The notes beneath the pieces are model-generated. The model was given only the letters and a program-made list of their open reading frames with translations. It was not told the origin of the DNA and made no database searches. From positions 1 through 64,000 of the forward strand of contig NZ_JAQCNH010000027.1 of the NCBI RefSeq assembly GCF_028275115.1: a stretch of 64,000 bases of DNA, read 5' to 3'. Shown here one piece after another: positions 17,428 through 26,649 of this stretch. This stretch comes from Halorientalis sp. GTDB lineage: Archaea; Halobacteriota; Halobacteria; Halobacteriales; Haloarculaceae. Position 1 is the first letter of the stretch. The number at the start of each line of letters is the position of its first letter. A program made the position numbers and the translations under genes.

Positions 17428-18879
17428 TCACTTCACGTATCCGAGAGCTTCGAGCTGGTCGCCGAGGTCGTCGGGTTCGACCGCGTCCTCGATGGCGTAG
17501 TTTTCGTAGGCGTCGAGCGCATACTGATCCGCGACGCGGTCGATCATCGCATCGACCGTTTCCGGATTGGCCGCCGCGCAGTCGTTCTGTTCGTACTGGT
17601 CCTCGGGGATGTAGAACAGTTCGTCGGCGTCCTCGTCACGGACGGAGGTGATGAACTTCCACTCGTCGGTCCGGCATGCAGTTAGCCGGTTGTTCAGGTC
17701 GATTTCCCGCCAGCCCCCTGCCGCGACCTGGCTGAAGACGGGCCGGTCCTCGGGCATCGGTTCCTCGCCCCGAAGGATGGGGTCGAGCGAGAGACCGTGG
17801 AACCGCCTGGGGACGGTCGCGTCTTCGACTGTCGAGTCGAGTAGAGTCGGCGCGATGTCGATGGTCGAGGTCACGCCCTCGGGGAACGATATCGACTCGT
17901 CGCCACGCCGGACGATGAGCGGTACGCGGACGAGTTCGTCGTAGGGTCGGCCGCCGTGTGCCAGTTCGCCGTGTTCCCGGAACTCCTCGCCGTGGTCGCC
18001 ACAGAGAATTGCCATCGCGTCTTCCCAGTAGCCACGCTCACGGAGGCCCTCGACCAAGCGTCCGATCTGGTCGTCAACCTCTCTGATAGAAGCGTCGTAG
18101 AGATCCGAGATTATCGAAACTTCACGGTCGGTCGCGTCTGCCTCGTTCGTATTCACCTTGTCATTGATGCGCCACATCTCACTGTCCGAGAGCGGTTCGT
18201 CGAGGAACTGCTCGCGGTAGGACCTCGGCGGGACGTATGGCGAGTGTGGCTCCATGAAGTGAACCCACAGAAAGAGCGGTTTCTCACCGGGGAGCGCGTC
18301 CAGGTACCGGAAGGCGCGGTCGACGGCCTCGCTGGCCGACGTGTGAGGTTCCGAACGGGTCGCTACCCGTCGATAGGCGGATTCGACCAGTCGGTATGGG
18401 AGGCCATCCTGGTCCAGCGAGGCGTATACTTTTTTCTTGGCCGTCTCGACGAACTCCGCCGCACGTGAACCGTCGTCGCTACTGTTGCCGGTCTCTATAT
18501 CGAGTGACTGGTCGTCGACCAGCGTCCGTTCGTTGTTGTAGTACACATTGAAGCCGCGGTCCCAGCCGAACCGTGAGTGCAGTTGCGTGTTTGTATTGAC
18601 ACCGACGGTCCGGAATCCTCGGTCCTGAAACGCCTCGCTGACAACCTGTCGGGTGCCCGTCAACTGGGCGTACCCACCGTACATCAGCGGATAGGTCGAA
18701 CAGAGAATCCCCGGAAAACTCGTACGGGTGTTCGGCCCCGTCGCGATGGCCTCGTCGCAGAAGGCCCCCGCCTCGGCGAGCGCGTCCATCGTCGGCGAGA
18801 CGAGCCGGTCATAGCCGGCGACTGAGAGCCGGTCGTACCGCAAACAGTCGACGGTAATCAGGATTGCGTGACGTGGCAT
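17428..18879 (-). CDS. Sulfatase-fold protein with Thr nucleophile (2)
   Basis: A 483-residue protein with metal-ligand Asp in ITVDCLRYD (Asp11), Thr51 in GPNTRTSFPG aligned to the sulfatase Cys, LWVHFMEPHSPY, and GDHGEEFREHGE. The C terminus is LEALGYVK. There is no signal peptide or transmembrane helix. It lies tail to tail with the preceding paralogue and head to head with the next, so it is a separate transcription unit. The role is probably phospho-group transfer or hydrolysis on a glycan or lipid; most annotation systems would call it a sulfatase. Confidence 0.85.
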   Translation of the reverse strand: MPRHAILITVDCLRYDRLSVAGYDRLVSPTMDALAEAGAFCDEAIATGPNTRTSFPGILCSTYPLMYGGYAQLTGTRQVVSEAFQDRGFRTVGVNTNTQLHSRFGWDRGFNVYYNNERTLVDDQSLDIETGNSSDDGSRAAEFVETAKKKVYASLDQDGLPYRLVESAYRRVATRSEPHTSASEAVDRAFRYLDALPGEKPLFLWVHFMEPHSPYVPPRSYREQFLDEPLSDSEMWRINDKVNTNEADATDREVSIISDLYDASIREVDDQIGRLVEGLRERGYWEDAMAILCGDHGEEFREHGELAHGGRPYDELVRVPLIVRRGDESISFPEGVTSTIDIAPTLLDSTVEDATVPRRFHGLSLDPILRGEEPMPEDRPVFSQVAAGGWREIDLNNRLTACRTDEWKFITSVRDEDADELFYIPEDQYEQNDCAAANPETVDAMIDRVADQYALDAYENYAIEDAVEPDDLGDQLEALGYVK

Positions 18880-19012
18880 TGGCGGTTCGAGTCGTTCCTA
18901 CAACCGCTAGAGAAGACCCTATATGTTTGGATTTCCGAGGACTACGGAATAGACGGCTTCGAACCCTCGACGGGAAAAACTGATATAGACGCTGTTGAAA
19001 GTCGGACATAAA

Positions 19013-20371
19013 ATGTCCGTCTCGAACGTGGTTCTCGTCACCATCGACAGTCTCCGCTACGACAGAGCTCTCCAGTCGGACAGGGCGGCTCCCCCGGCAC
19101 CCACCCTGTCACGTCTCGCCAGGGACGGGTTCTGCTTCGACAGGGCGTTTGCGAACGGACCCAACACGCCCTCCAGTTTCCCGACCCTCCTGACCGGCAC
19201 GTACCCCGCGATGTACGGCGGGTATCGGTACCTGGACGGGCGGCGACCCTTCCTCTCTGCCACCCTGCAGGACGCGGGTATGCGAACGGTGGGGTACCAC
19301 TCCAACCCCCATCTGGGCCCGGAGAAGAACTACAACCACGGGTTCGACACGTTCAACGACGGTGCGGAGGACGACGACGACGCTCGTACAATAAAGAACT
19401 TTGTCGACGAGCAAGTTCCGTCCGACTCACGGCTTTACCGCATCCTGCGGCGCATCTGGCACTACGTGACGATGACAACGGATACCTCCGCCTACGCGCC
19501 GGCAACAGAGATAACGGATCGGGCCATCGACTGGCTGGAGACCGACTGGGACGGCGACTCGCCCTACTTTATGTGGCTCCACTATATGGATGTCCACTAC
19601 CCGTTCACGCCGCCGGACCGGTTCCTCAGAGACATCGATGTCGACCCGCTATCGACCCGGCGGACCGCCGACCTCAACGGCCGGATGCAGGAGGATCCTG
19701 ACTCGCTGACCGCGGAGGACCGGTCGGACCTGCTCGATCTCTACGATGGAGAGATTCGCTACATGGATCATAACCTGAATCGGCTTCTCGAAAAACTCGA
19801 GACACAGGATGCCCGCGAGAACACGGCCGTCGTCGTGACGGCGGACCACGGCGAGGCGTTCGGTGAACACGACAGATACGGCCACCATCCGTATAATTAC
19901 GACGAACTCGTCCACATCCCGCTGGTGTTCGACGTGCCAGGCCGTGAGGGTCGGCAGATCGACCAACAGGTGTCGCTCATCGACGTACCCCCGACGCTGT
20001 ACGACCTGCTGGGCATCGAGACGCCCGAGGCCGTCCAGGGCCGCAGTCTCGAACCGCTAATGACTGGCGAGGACCGAGAGGACCGAGTCGTCGTTTGCAC
20101 CGCCTCGGGCGGCGAGATGCTCGCCACCCGAACTCCGGAGTGGAAACTCCTGTGGGACCGCAAGGCCGACACCGTGGAGTTGTACCACCTCACGGAGGAC
20201 CCCGGCGAAAAACACGACGTGAGCGCGGAGAGTCCCGAAATCGTCGAGCAATTCCGCGCTCTGCTGGAAGACCACGTTGCCGAGGCTCGAGCTACCGATA
20301 CCGACCTCCCCGAGGTCGAAGAAAGCGACGAGGTGAAACGGCGACTCGAAGACCTCGGATACGTTGAGTGA
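19013..20371 (+). CDS. Sulfatase-fold protein with Thr nucleophile (3)
   Basis: A 452-residue paralogue of the two neighbours: VTIDSLRYD (Asp12), Thr52 in GPNTPSSFPTLLTG aligned to the formylglycine Cys, MWLHYMDVHYPF, and VTADHGEAFGEH. It ends with LEDLGYVE. The ATG at 19013 lies about 30 bp after a TGATATAG box; an in-frame Met six codons upstream is less likely. It is divergently transcribed from the previous paralogue across a 133-bp gap that must contain both promoters. Confidence 0.85.
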   Translation: MSVSNVVLVTIDSLRYDRALQSDRAAPPAPTLSRLARDGFCFDRAFANGPNTPSSFPTLLTGTYPAMYGGYRYLDGRRPFLSATLQDAGMRTVGYHSNPHLGPEKNYNHGFDTFNDGAEDDDDARTIKNFVDEQVPSDSRLYRILRRIWHYVTMTTDTSAYAPATEITDRAIDWLETDWDGDSPYFMWLHYMDVHYPFTPPDRFLRDIDVDPLSTRRTADLNGRMQEDPDSLTAEDRSDLLDLYDGEIRYMDHNLNRLLEKLETQDARENTAVVVTADHGEAFGEHDRYGHHPYNYDELVHIPLVFDVPGREGRQIDQQVSLIDVPPTLYDLLGIETPEAVQGRSLEPLMTGEDREDRVVVCTASGGEMLATRTPEWKLLWDRKADTVELYHLTEDPGEKHDVSAESPEIVEQFRALLEDHVAEARATDTDLPEVEESDEVKRRLEDLGYVE

Positions 20372-20392
20372 GGGAATTCCGATCCCGAGTGC

Positions 20393-21253
20393 TCAGAGAT
20401 AGCCCAGGTCCTTGAGCCGAGCCTGAACCCGTTCGCCCTGGGCCTGACTGGTCTCGCCCGCGCGGATCTCGCGGCGCTCACCGTCGAGGACCGCCCAGGG
20501 CACTTCGACGAGTCCCGGCAGTCGGAGTCGTGGTTTGTGGCCGCCCAGCCCCAGCGCGTCCGCGAAGCCGGTCGCGTGAGCCTGTCCGTGGTCGGCCGTG
20601 ACGACGGTTTTCCCGGGGACGGCGTCGATTACGTCGTCGGCGTATGGGAGGACGTACTCGAGGTTGTCGGTGTAGGCCTGCCAGTATTCGGTCTCGTCGG
20701 CGTACTCGCCGGCGTTCTCGCTGCCGATGAACGGCCCGTGTGGTTGCATGAAATGGACAATCAGCCGCTTGTCGGGGAACTGCTCGTAGGCTTCGATTGC
20801 GGCGTCCCGGACGACCTCCGGGCGGACGACGCCGGCGTCGTCGTCGAAGTCGGTCTCCCAGAGTTCGACCACCTGATGGAAGGCGTCGCCGGCCTCCAGC
20901 GCCGTGTGGGGGTTGGCCGACACGTACACCGTGTCACCGAATGCCCCGCCCTGGAAGTTCCGTCGGGTCCACTCGCTGGAGTGGCTCCCGAGGCTGACGC
21001 GGGACCGGTACTCGTCGAACCGGTCGAGGTCGACGGACCGCTCGAAGTAGTCCGCCCGGCAGGCGTCGAGGACGACCATCGTATCCCAGTCTTCGTTCAT
21101 GACGTGTACGGCTTCGTCGTATCCGGGGTACCCCGGATACAGCCGTGTCGCCGTGCCGAAGACGAACGGGACGAGCACCCGGTTTCGCCACCAGTTGAGC
21201 GAGGTGAAGTTCTTCCGCACCTCAGAGAGGGCGTGTCGTGGATCGAACCCCAT
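20393..21253 (-). CDS. Short alkaline-phosphatase-superfamily protein
   Basis: The 286-residue protein keeps the sulfatase-like core in reduced form: MVVLDACRADYF (metal Asp near residue 63), a Ser-rich SLGSHSSEWTRRNF where the nucleophile should lie, HFMQPHGPFIG, and VVTADHGQAHATG. It is about 170 residues shorter than its neighbours and ends with LKDLGYL. It probably acts on the same class of substrate. The nucleophile cannot be assigned with certainty from the sequence alone. Confidence 0.75.
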   Translation of the reverse strand: MGFDPRHALSEVRKNFTSLNWWRNRVLVPFVFGTATRLYPGYPGYDEAVHVMNEDWDTMVVLDACRADYFERSVDLDRFDEYRSRVSLGSHSSEWTRRNFQGGAFGDTVYVSANPHTALEAGDAFHQVVELWETDFDDDAGVVRPEVVRDAAIEAYEQFPDKRLIVHFMQPHGPFIGSENAGEYADETEYWQAYTDNLEYVLPYADDVIDAVPGKTVVTADHGQAHATGFADALGLGGHKPRLRLPGLVEVPWAVLDGERREIRAGETSQAQGERVQARLKDLGYL

Positions 21254-21357
21254 TATGCGTAGGTGTCAGAGCGGTCGAGTTAGGTGTACTGGTTTGCCGA
21301 GGAGTTTCGGCGTCCGGCCCTACGAGAGCCCCCCGTCCACCGCGGTTCACGCGGGTC

Positions 21358-22914
21358 TCAGTTCGCCAGCCAACGGATAACCGCGTCGAATCGTCCCAGC
21401 GGGAGTCCGTACTGCTCTTCGGCCGAGCGGACGACCATCACGTCAGTCTCAGTGAGTCCGAACACGAGCAGGACCGCGATCAGGTAGACGACCGACGTGA
21501 GGCCGGTTACCCCGACCAGCCACAGAAGCGTCCCGGGGGTCGCCGGAGCGACGACCGTCGACACGAGCCACAGAAACGGCACTGCCAGTATCGCTGGTCG
21601 AACGCCGCGCCACGAGAGGGGCGTCTCACCCAGTGCCAGGTACACCTGTGCCGCGGCCAGACCGTCTCTGAGGAAGAAAGATGCGCTCGTGGCCACGGCG
21701 GCTCCCAGGATACCGTACCGGGGGATGAGGACCCAATTCAACGCGAGGTTCGCGACGGCCGCGAGAGCGCTATTGAACGAGAGGAGTTTCGCCCGACCAA
21801 CCGATTCGAGAATGGGGTTGTGAACGCTGAGTACGTTTTTCAACGCGAACCCCACGGCCAGCACCGCGAGTACCGTTCCACCGCTGGCGTACTTAGCCCT
21901 GTAGATGATGGTGATGAACTCCGTGGCGAACACCCCGAGCGGAACGAGCGCGCAGACGCTGACGACGATCAGCCATCGGACGACCGCCCGAAACATCTCC
22001 ATGGCATCCCGTGCGTTCCCGTCGCTCTCCAGTCGGCTCGCGATGGGCGCCCCCAAGAAATTGAACGCCGTCGAGAACATTCCCATGAAACTCACTGCAG
22101 CGTAAGCGACGCCGTAGATTCCGTTGGCGAACTGGCCTAAAAAGAACGCGATCAGGAAGATGTCGATGCTCCGGTAGACGAAACTCGACACTCCCGTGAC
22201 GGTGAACGGTAGCGAGTAACGAGTGACCTCCGCCAGACGCCCGGTGTCGACGGCCAGTCCGTCTCGGGGTAACGCCCGGTAGAGGAGGGCGAGCCCGACG
22301 ATAGCGCTGACGACGTACGGGATAGCATACGCCCACGCGAACCCCGCTTGTCGCTGTGCCTCGGTGAGGCCCGCCCGGTCGAGCGTGTACGCTGCCACAC
22401 CGACGACGAGGGTGATCCGGGCGAGCGGGTGGACGATGTTTTTTACGACGACCCAGTACGTGGACCGCTCCTGACCGCGGATACCGCCGACAGTCACGTT
22501 CAGGACTGTCGCAAACGGGATCGCCGCCCCGAAGATCCGGACGGTGACTGCGACGCCTGGGTCCCCGAATACCTCCGTGGCGATGGCCGAGGCATTGAGC
22601 GCGACGACGGCCCCCAGTACTGTCGAGGTGAGCAGCGTCACGGCGACGGAGAACAACGCGAGTGAGCGTTTCTCGCCGTCCTCGACACGCGGCAGATACC
22701 GGGTCAGGCCCGACGCCAGTCCGAGGCCGGCGACGATAGCACCGACGTCGACGATGGCCGTCCCGATGACGATGCCGCCGAAGCTGCCGACGTCGAGAAT
22801 CCGAGCCGCGATGACCTGTGCCACGAACGCGATCAGTAACTCCAGAAACAACCCGACGGTGACGACGCTGGCACCCTTGACTACGTCCCGGATGGCCTGA
22901 TCGATGTCGGTCAT
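21358..22914 (-). CDS. Wzx-type lipid-linked glycan flippase
   Basis: A 518-residue polytopic protein of the MATE/MOP superfamily, with about 12-14 predicted helices starting at ASVVTVGLFLELLIAFVAQVIAARIL. It resembles RfbX/Wzx and the haloarchaeal AglR, which help move dolichol-phosphate-linked sugars across the membrane. Its start overlaps the stop of the upstream GT4 gene by four bases, so the two form one unit. The exact substrate is not visible in the sequence. Confidence 0.87.
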   Translation of the reverse strand: MTDIDQAIRDVVKGASVVTVGLFLELLIAFVAQVIAARILDVGSFGGIVIGTAIVDVGAIVAGLGLASGLTRYLPRVEDGEKRSLALFSVAVTLLTSTVLGAVVALNASAIATEVFGDPGVAVTVRIFGAAIPFATVLNVTVGGIRGQERSTYWVVVKNIVHPLARITLVVGVAAYTLDRAGLTEAQRQAGFAWAYAIPYVVSAIVGLALLYRALPRDGLAVDTGRLAEVTRYSLPFTVTGVSSFVYRSIDIFLIAFFLGQFANGIYGVAYAAVSFMGMFSTAFNFLGAPIASRLESDGNARDAMEMFRAVVRWLIVVSVCALVPLGVFATEFITIIYRAKYASGGTVLAVLAVGFALKNVLSVHNPILESVGRAKLLSFNSALAAVANLALNWVLIPRYGILGAAVATSASFFLRDGLAAAQVYLALGETPLSWRGVRPAILAVPFLWLVSTVVAPATPGTLLWLVGVTGLTSVVYLIAVLLVFGLTETDVMVVRSAEEQYGLPLGRFDAVIRWLAN

Positions 22915-24026
22915 TCGATCACCCGACGCAGGTACCGCTCGTACCGCTCGTACAGTGCCGACCAGGAGAACTCCGTCTCGACGGCCCGCCGGCCCTGCTG
23001 GCCGAGGCGGTGGCGTCGGTCTCCATCGCTCGCGAGGGAGTCCAGCTGCGCGGCCAGGTCCGCAGGCCGATGCGCTCCACAGAGCAACCCCGTCTCACCG
23101 TCCGCTATCACCTCGGGGACACCTCCGACCCGGGTCGCAACGACTGGCGTGGCTGTCGCCTGCGCCTCGAGGACGACACGGGGCAGCCCCTCGGTGTGCG
23201 AGGGGAGAACGAAGGCATCGAACTCGTGGTACAGCGCGGGTATCTGCTCGTACGGGACGGAGCCGAGAAACGTCGCCTGCTGGCCGAATCGTCCTTCCAG
23301 CCGGTCACGCTCCGGCCCGTCGCCGGCTACCAGGAGGTGCCAGTCCCGTTCTGTCCGGTCCAACGCCGCCGCCAGGTCGCCGAGGCCCTTGTACGACTGG
23401 AGCCCACCGACGTAGCCGAGTCGGAGTGCGCCGCAGGTCTCGGACTCGGCGAGGCGGTCACGGAACCGGTCGGCGAGCGGCGTCGGGACCGTTTCCGGGT
23501 GAAATCGGTCCACGTCGACGGCGTTTCGCACGTCGAAGATGCGGTCCGCGGCGACGCCACGCTCTATGAGTTGTGCGCCGATGTGATCACAGACGACGAA
23601 GTAGCCGTCGTGTGGAACCCGTAGCCGCGCAGAAAACGACGCCAGGTTGACCCGTTCGAGCAGGCCTTCGACCGGTGGGTCAAGACTCGACCCGACGTGG
23701 ACAATGTGGGGGACGCCGAGTCGTCGGGCCGCGAACAGCCCCGGGAGATACGTCTTCCGTGTTTTCGAGACGACCACGTCGACGGTCCGTCGTCCGCCGA
23801 GCCGGACCGCCTGGCTGACGGTTCTGAGTGGCCCGTCGACGAACCTGGTTCGGGGAGCGACCGAGGCCTGGAACGGGCGCTCCGGTGTGTCGTTCCAGTC
23901 CAGCAGGATCACCTCGTGGCCTCGGTCACGGAGGCCGATGACGACGTTCCGGACGTGGATGGCGCCCCCTCGGACCATCGCGTCGGTGAACGAGATGGCC
24001 TCTTCTGTGAGGTAGAGGACGCGCAT
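22911..24026 (-). CDS. GT4-family glycosyltransferase
   Basis: The 371-residue GT-B enzyme begins MRVLYLTEEAISFTDAMVRGGAIHV and carries the GT4 EX7E motif in EGLPRVVLEAQAT (near residue 285), plus GYVGGLQSYKGL in the second Rossmann domain. It probably adds a sugar to the lipid-linked glycan or an exopolysaccharide. The start at 24026 is used because the upstream in-frame extension to 24071 is unlike the family. It is coupled to the downstream flippase. Confidence 0.86.
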   Translation of the reverse strand: MRVLYLTEEAISFTDAMVRGGAIHVRNVVIGLRDRGHEVILLDWNDTPERPFQASVAPRTRFVDGPLRTVSQAVRLGGRRTVDVVVSKTRKTYLPGLFAARRLGVPHIVHVGSSLDPPVEGLLERVNLASFSARLRVPHDGYFVVCDHIGAQLIERGVAADRIFDVRNAVDVDRFHPETVPTPLADRFRDRLAESETCGALRLGYVGGLQSYKGLGDLAAALDRTERDWHLLVAGDGPERDRLEGRFGQQATFLGSVPYEQIPALYHEFDAFVLPSHTEGLPRVVLEAQATATPVVATRVGGVPEVIADGETGLLCGAHRPADLAAQLDSLASDGDRRHRLGQQGRRAVETEFSWSALYERYERYLRRVIE

Positions 24027-24074
24027 GTCCCGAGACGTGCATGGGCCGTTAATATATCCCGCGGTCCACACCGG

Positions 24075-24923
24075 TCAGCCCGGATAGTCCGCGACGCTCT
24101 CGTGTTCCCAGACGAGCTCGAAGTACCGCTGGAGGCCGGCGACGAACGATCCGTTGTCGGTCAGTGCGGCCTGGCGCATGTGGAGGGGCACGTCTTTCTC
24201 CTCGACGAGGATAATCGCGCGGCCGGCTTCGTAGTCCATGCTCGGGTCGACGACTGTGCCGCGCCAGGGGAGCTGTTCGCTGCTGAACCGGAGGTCGACG
24301 GCGGGGTACTCGGTCCGGAGCTGCTCGACGATGTCTGCCTGTACCGGGCGGTTCTCCGCCTCGAGCAGGTCGGGGTGGAGAAAGAGCGCGTCCACGTCAA
24401 TACCCCGTTCGATGGCGTTCTCGAAGGCCGGCCTGACCGAGTCGAAATACTCGAAGCTCTTGGTGATGATCCGAACCTGGGCGGTTGCTTCGTGGTAGAG
24501 CTGTCGAGTCTCGCGTTCGCTGGGCTGGCCCACGTCGACGACGTGGAACAGTTCCTCGGTGGGCGTGATGTCCTCGCTGGCGCGCTCGAAACGGGGCTGA
24601 AACTCCGCGAGGAACTCCGCTCGCACGTTTTCGAGTGCTTGGACGAACCCCTCGAACTCCTGGCGCCGGTTCTCCTCGGCCCGGTCGAGAATCTGCTCGG
24701 GCGATTTGGGCTGGTACTCCTTGGGCCGACCGGGAATGATCTTGATGAAGCCTCGATCAGAAAGCGAGTCCAGAACCCCGTAGATTCTAGCCTTTGGGAT
24801 GCCCGTCGCCTGTGCCAGGTTCGGGGCCGTCGTCCGTCCCAGTGTCAGCAACTCCCGCAGCGCCGTCGCCTCGTACTCGGTCAGGCCGAGCCGGTCCAGC
24901 AGGCCGACCGCTTCGTCGGTCAT
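24075..24923 (-). CDS. TrmB-family transcriptional regulator
   Basis: The 282-residue protein has a TrmB winged helix at the N terminus (LGLTEYEATALRELLTLG, then GIPKARIYGVLDSLSDRGFI), a short coiled region (about 80-110) and a C-terminal TrmB effector domain with PLD-like YHEATAQVRIITKSF. In archaea such factors sense sugars and control sugar genes. It lies between the GT4/flippase pair and aglJ, and divergently from a small Cys protein; the shared 89-bp gap holds a 7-bp inverted repeat at 24991-25011 that could be its operator. Confidence 0.88.
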   Translation of the reverse strand: MTDEAVGLLDRLGLTEYEATALRELLTLGRTTAPNLAQATGIPKARIYGVLDSLSDRGFIKIIPGRPKEYQPKSPEQILDRAEENRRQEFEGFVQALENVRAEFLAEFQPRFERASEDITPTEELFHVVDVGQPSERETRQLYHEATAQVRIITKSFEYFDSVRPAFENAIERGIDVDALFLHPDLLEAENRPVQADIVEQLRTEYPAVDLRFSSEQLPWRGTVVDPSMDYEAGRAIILVEEKDVPLHMRQAALTDNGSFVAGLQRYFELVWEHESVADYPG

Positions 24924-24990
24924 GTGTCGGTCTGTTGCCGGCCGGCCTTGTAAACTCGCCGAAAGGTACTTACAACTCGTCGACAAAACA

Positions 24991-25011
24991 GTTACTCACA
25001 GAACGAGTAAC
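24991..25011. promoter_or_regulatory. Inverted repeat, candidate operator
   Basis: GTTACTC (24991-24997) and GAGTAAC (25005-25011) form a perfect 7-bp inverted repeat with a 7-base spacer, ending one base before the ATG at 25013 and 68 bp before the TrmB-gene start. The position overlaps the expected transcript start of the small gene, so a bound factor would block it. Binding by the adjacent TrmB protein is inference. Confidence 0.45.
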
Positions 25012-25012
25012 C

Positions 25013-25126
25013 ATGTCAGACGACCGGGCACATCAGGACGCGGACGAGCATTTGGACGACGTGAGCGACGGATGCGGGTGTACCGAGATGTGGGAACACA
25101 TGAGCGACCATCGGGACGAGGAGTGA
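25013..25126 (+). CDS. Small acidic Cys-containing protein
   Basis: A 37-residue peptide with a GCGCTEMWEHMSDH core: two Cys, two His and several Asp/Glu that could bind metal. Similar very short proteins with a DGCGCTE-like centre occur in other haloarchaea (from memory). An AGGTACTTACAA element lies about 40 bp upstream. The function is unknown. Confidence 0.6.
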   Translation: MSDDRAHQDADEHLDDVSDGCGCTEMWEHMSDHRDEE

Positions 25127-25201
25127 GTGTTGCGCCGTCCCGGGGTGGCTTCGTGACCGGGAACCGTACCTTTTTGCGCGCGCCGTAACGATAAGCCGAC
25201 C

Positions 25202-26245
25202 ATGGTCGACCGCTCGGCGGTCTGCGTCCTGGTGCCGACGCTCAACGAGGCCGAGACTATCGGCACCGTCGTCGAGTCGTTCTTCGAGCACGGCTTCGAG
25301 AACGTACTGGTCGTCGACGGCGACTCCACCGACGGCACCCGCGACGTCGCCCGAGAACACGGCGCTCGGGTGACCGTCCAATCGGGGAGCGGGAAGGGGC
25401 AGGCGGTTCAGGAGGCGTTCCAGCAGGTCGACGCGCCGTACATCCTGATGCTCGACGGTGACGCCACGTACCGAGTCGAAGACGCCGAGGCGATGCTCGA
25501 ACCGCTGTTCTCGGGACGCGCCGAACACGTCATCGGGAACCGGTTTGCGGACATGGAGCCGGGTGCGATGTCCCGACTCAACCGCACCGGCAATCGAATC
25601 ATCAACCGTGCGTTCCGCTGGATTCACGGTCGGAACCTCGAAGACATCCTGAGTGGCTACCGCGCGTTCACCCGCGACTCCGCCGAGCGACTCTCCCTGT
25701 CGGAGACGGGCTTTGGCATCGAGACCGAGATGGCCGTCGAGTGCGTCAAACACGGGGTTCGGACGGACGTGGTCCCTATCCGGTACGAGGCGCGACCGGA
25801 CGAGTCGGAGACGAACCTCCACCCGCTCCGGGACGGCGCGACGATTGTCCTCACGCTCTACCAGATGGCCAAGACGAACAACCCGCTGTTTTATTTCGGG
25901 AGCGTCGGCGCAGTGAGTTCTCTCGTCGGTTTCGTTCTCGGCGGATACGTCGCCTACGACTGGTTTGTTCCACCTCGAACGTCACACGAGGTCATCGCTA
26001 TCGTCAGCGTGTTCTCGATTCTCGTCGGCGTCCAGCTCCTGATTTTCGGCGTCCTCTCGGATATGATCGTCGCGCTGAATCGCGAGCAAACTCGCCGGCT
26101 CGAGGAACTCGCCGAGCAACTGGGCGGCGAACGAGCCGACAGAGGACAGGGTAGTCCCGGTGGCGGGACGCCGGCGAACGAAGCGGCCGGAGTGGACGGT
26201 GACTCGGAGGCTGACGAGATTGCCTCGGCCAGCGAACGCGATTAA
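25202..26245 (+). CDS. aglJ: Dolichyl-phosphate hexosyltransferase AglJ
   Basis: A 347-residue GT2 enzyme similar to AglJ, which loads the first sugar on dolichol phosphate for S-layer N-glycosylation. VCVLVPTLNEAETIGTVV opens the GT-A domain, LMLDGDATY holds the metal-binding DxD, and two C-terminal transmembrane helices (about 228-250 and 262-285) anchor it. The last 50 residues are a charged Gly/Ala tail. It is the only dolichyl-phosphate sugar loader evident in the locus. Its stop overlaps the convergent stop at 26242 by three bases. Confidence 0.93.
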   Translation: MVDRSAVCVLVPTLNEAETIGTVVESFFEHGFENVLVVDGDSTDGTRDVAREHGARVTVQSGSGKGQAVQEAFQQVDAPYILMLDGDATYRVEDAEAMLEPLFSGRAEHVIGNRFADMEPGAMSRLNRTGNRIINRAFRWIHGRNLEDILSGYRAFTRDSAERLSLSETGFGIETEMAVECVKHGVRTDVVPIRYEARPDESETNLHPLRDGATIVLTLYQMAKTNNPLFYFGSVGAVSSLVGFVLGGYVAYDWFVPPRTSHEVIAIVSVFSILVGVQLLIFGVLSDMIVALNREQTRRLEELAEQLGGERADRGQGSPGGGTPANEAAGVDGDSEADEIASASERD

Positions 26246-26568
26246 AATGGAACGAGCGCACGCAACTGCATCAGTACGCTCGAAGAGGCCGATTCTCGCA
26301 TCTCCTCGAACACGGGATGAAGCGCATTCAGCAGTTCCTGCTCCGTCTCGAAGTGCTCCTTGTTGGAGCGGTCGATGGCGTCCGAGATGGTGACTTTGTT
26401 CCCGGTCGCGTTGTACGGAATCTTCCGGTCGCCGAGCGCGGTGACGATGCTCTCTTTGTCCGCCGGGAACGCCACCCCCGCGTCCGTGAGCCAAGCGTCC
26501 AGCGCCGCGATGCCGAACTCGATGGCATCCGGTTCGTCGTCGTCCTGTTGTGGTGGCCGAACTCCCAT
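26242..26568 (-). CDS. Conserved haloarchaeal protein (DUF5789-like)
   Basis: A 108-residue soluble protein with the pattern AIEFGIAALDAWLTDAGVAFP, then VTALGDRKIPYNATGNKVTISDAI. From memory this resembles the haloarchaeal DUF5789 family. It has no metal-binding or catalytic motif. A small helical, possibly nucleic-acid- or protein-binding role is conceivable but unsupported. It is convergent with aglJ. Confidence 0.7.
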   Translation of the reverse strand: MGVRPPQQDDDEPDAIEFGIAALDAWLTDAGVAFPADKESIVTALGDRKIPYNATGNKVTISDAIDRSNKEHFETEQELLNALHPVFEEMRESASSSVLMQLRALVPF

Positions 26569-26649
26569 CGTTACACTTCTTTCTGTTCCAGCCCCGAAAA
26601 CTCTATCCCTCGCGCCCTGGTTGTCAGCTTCGTTGACACCTCGGTCGGC

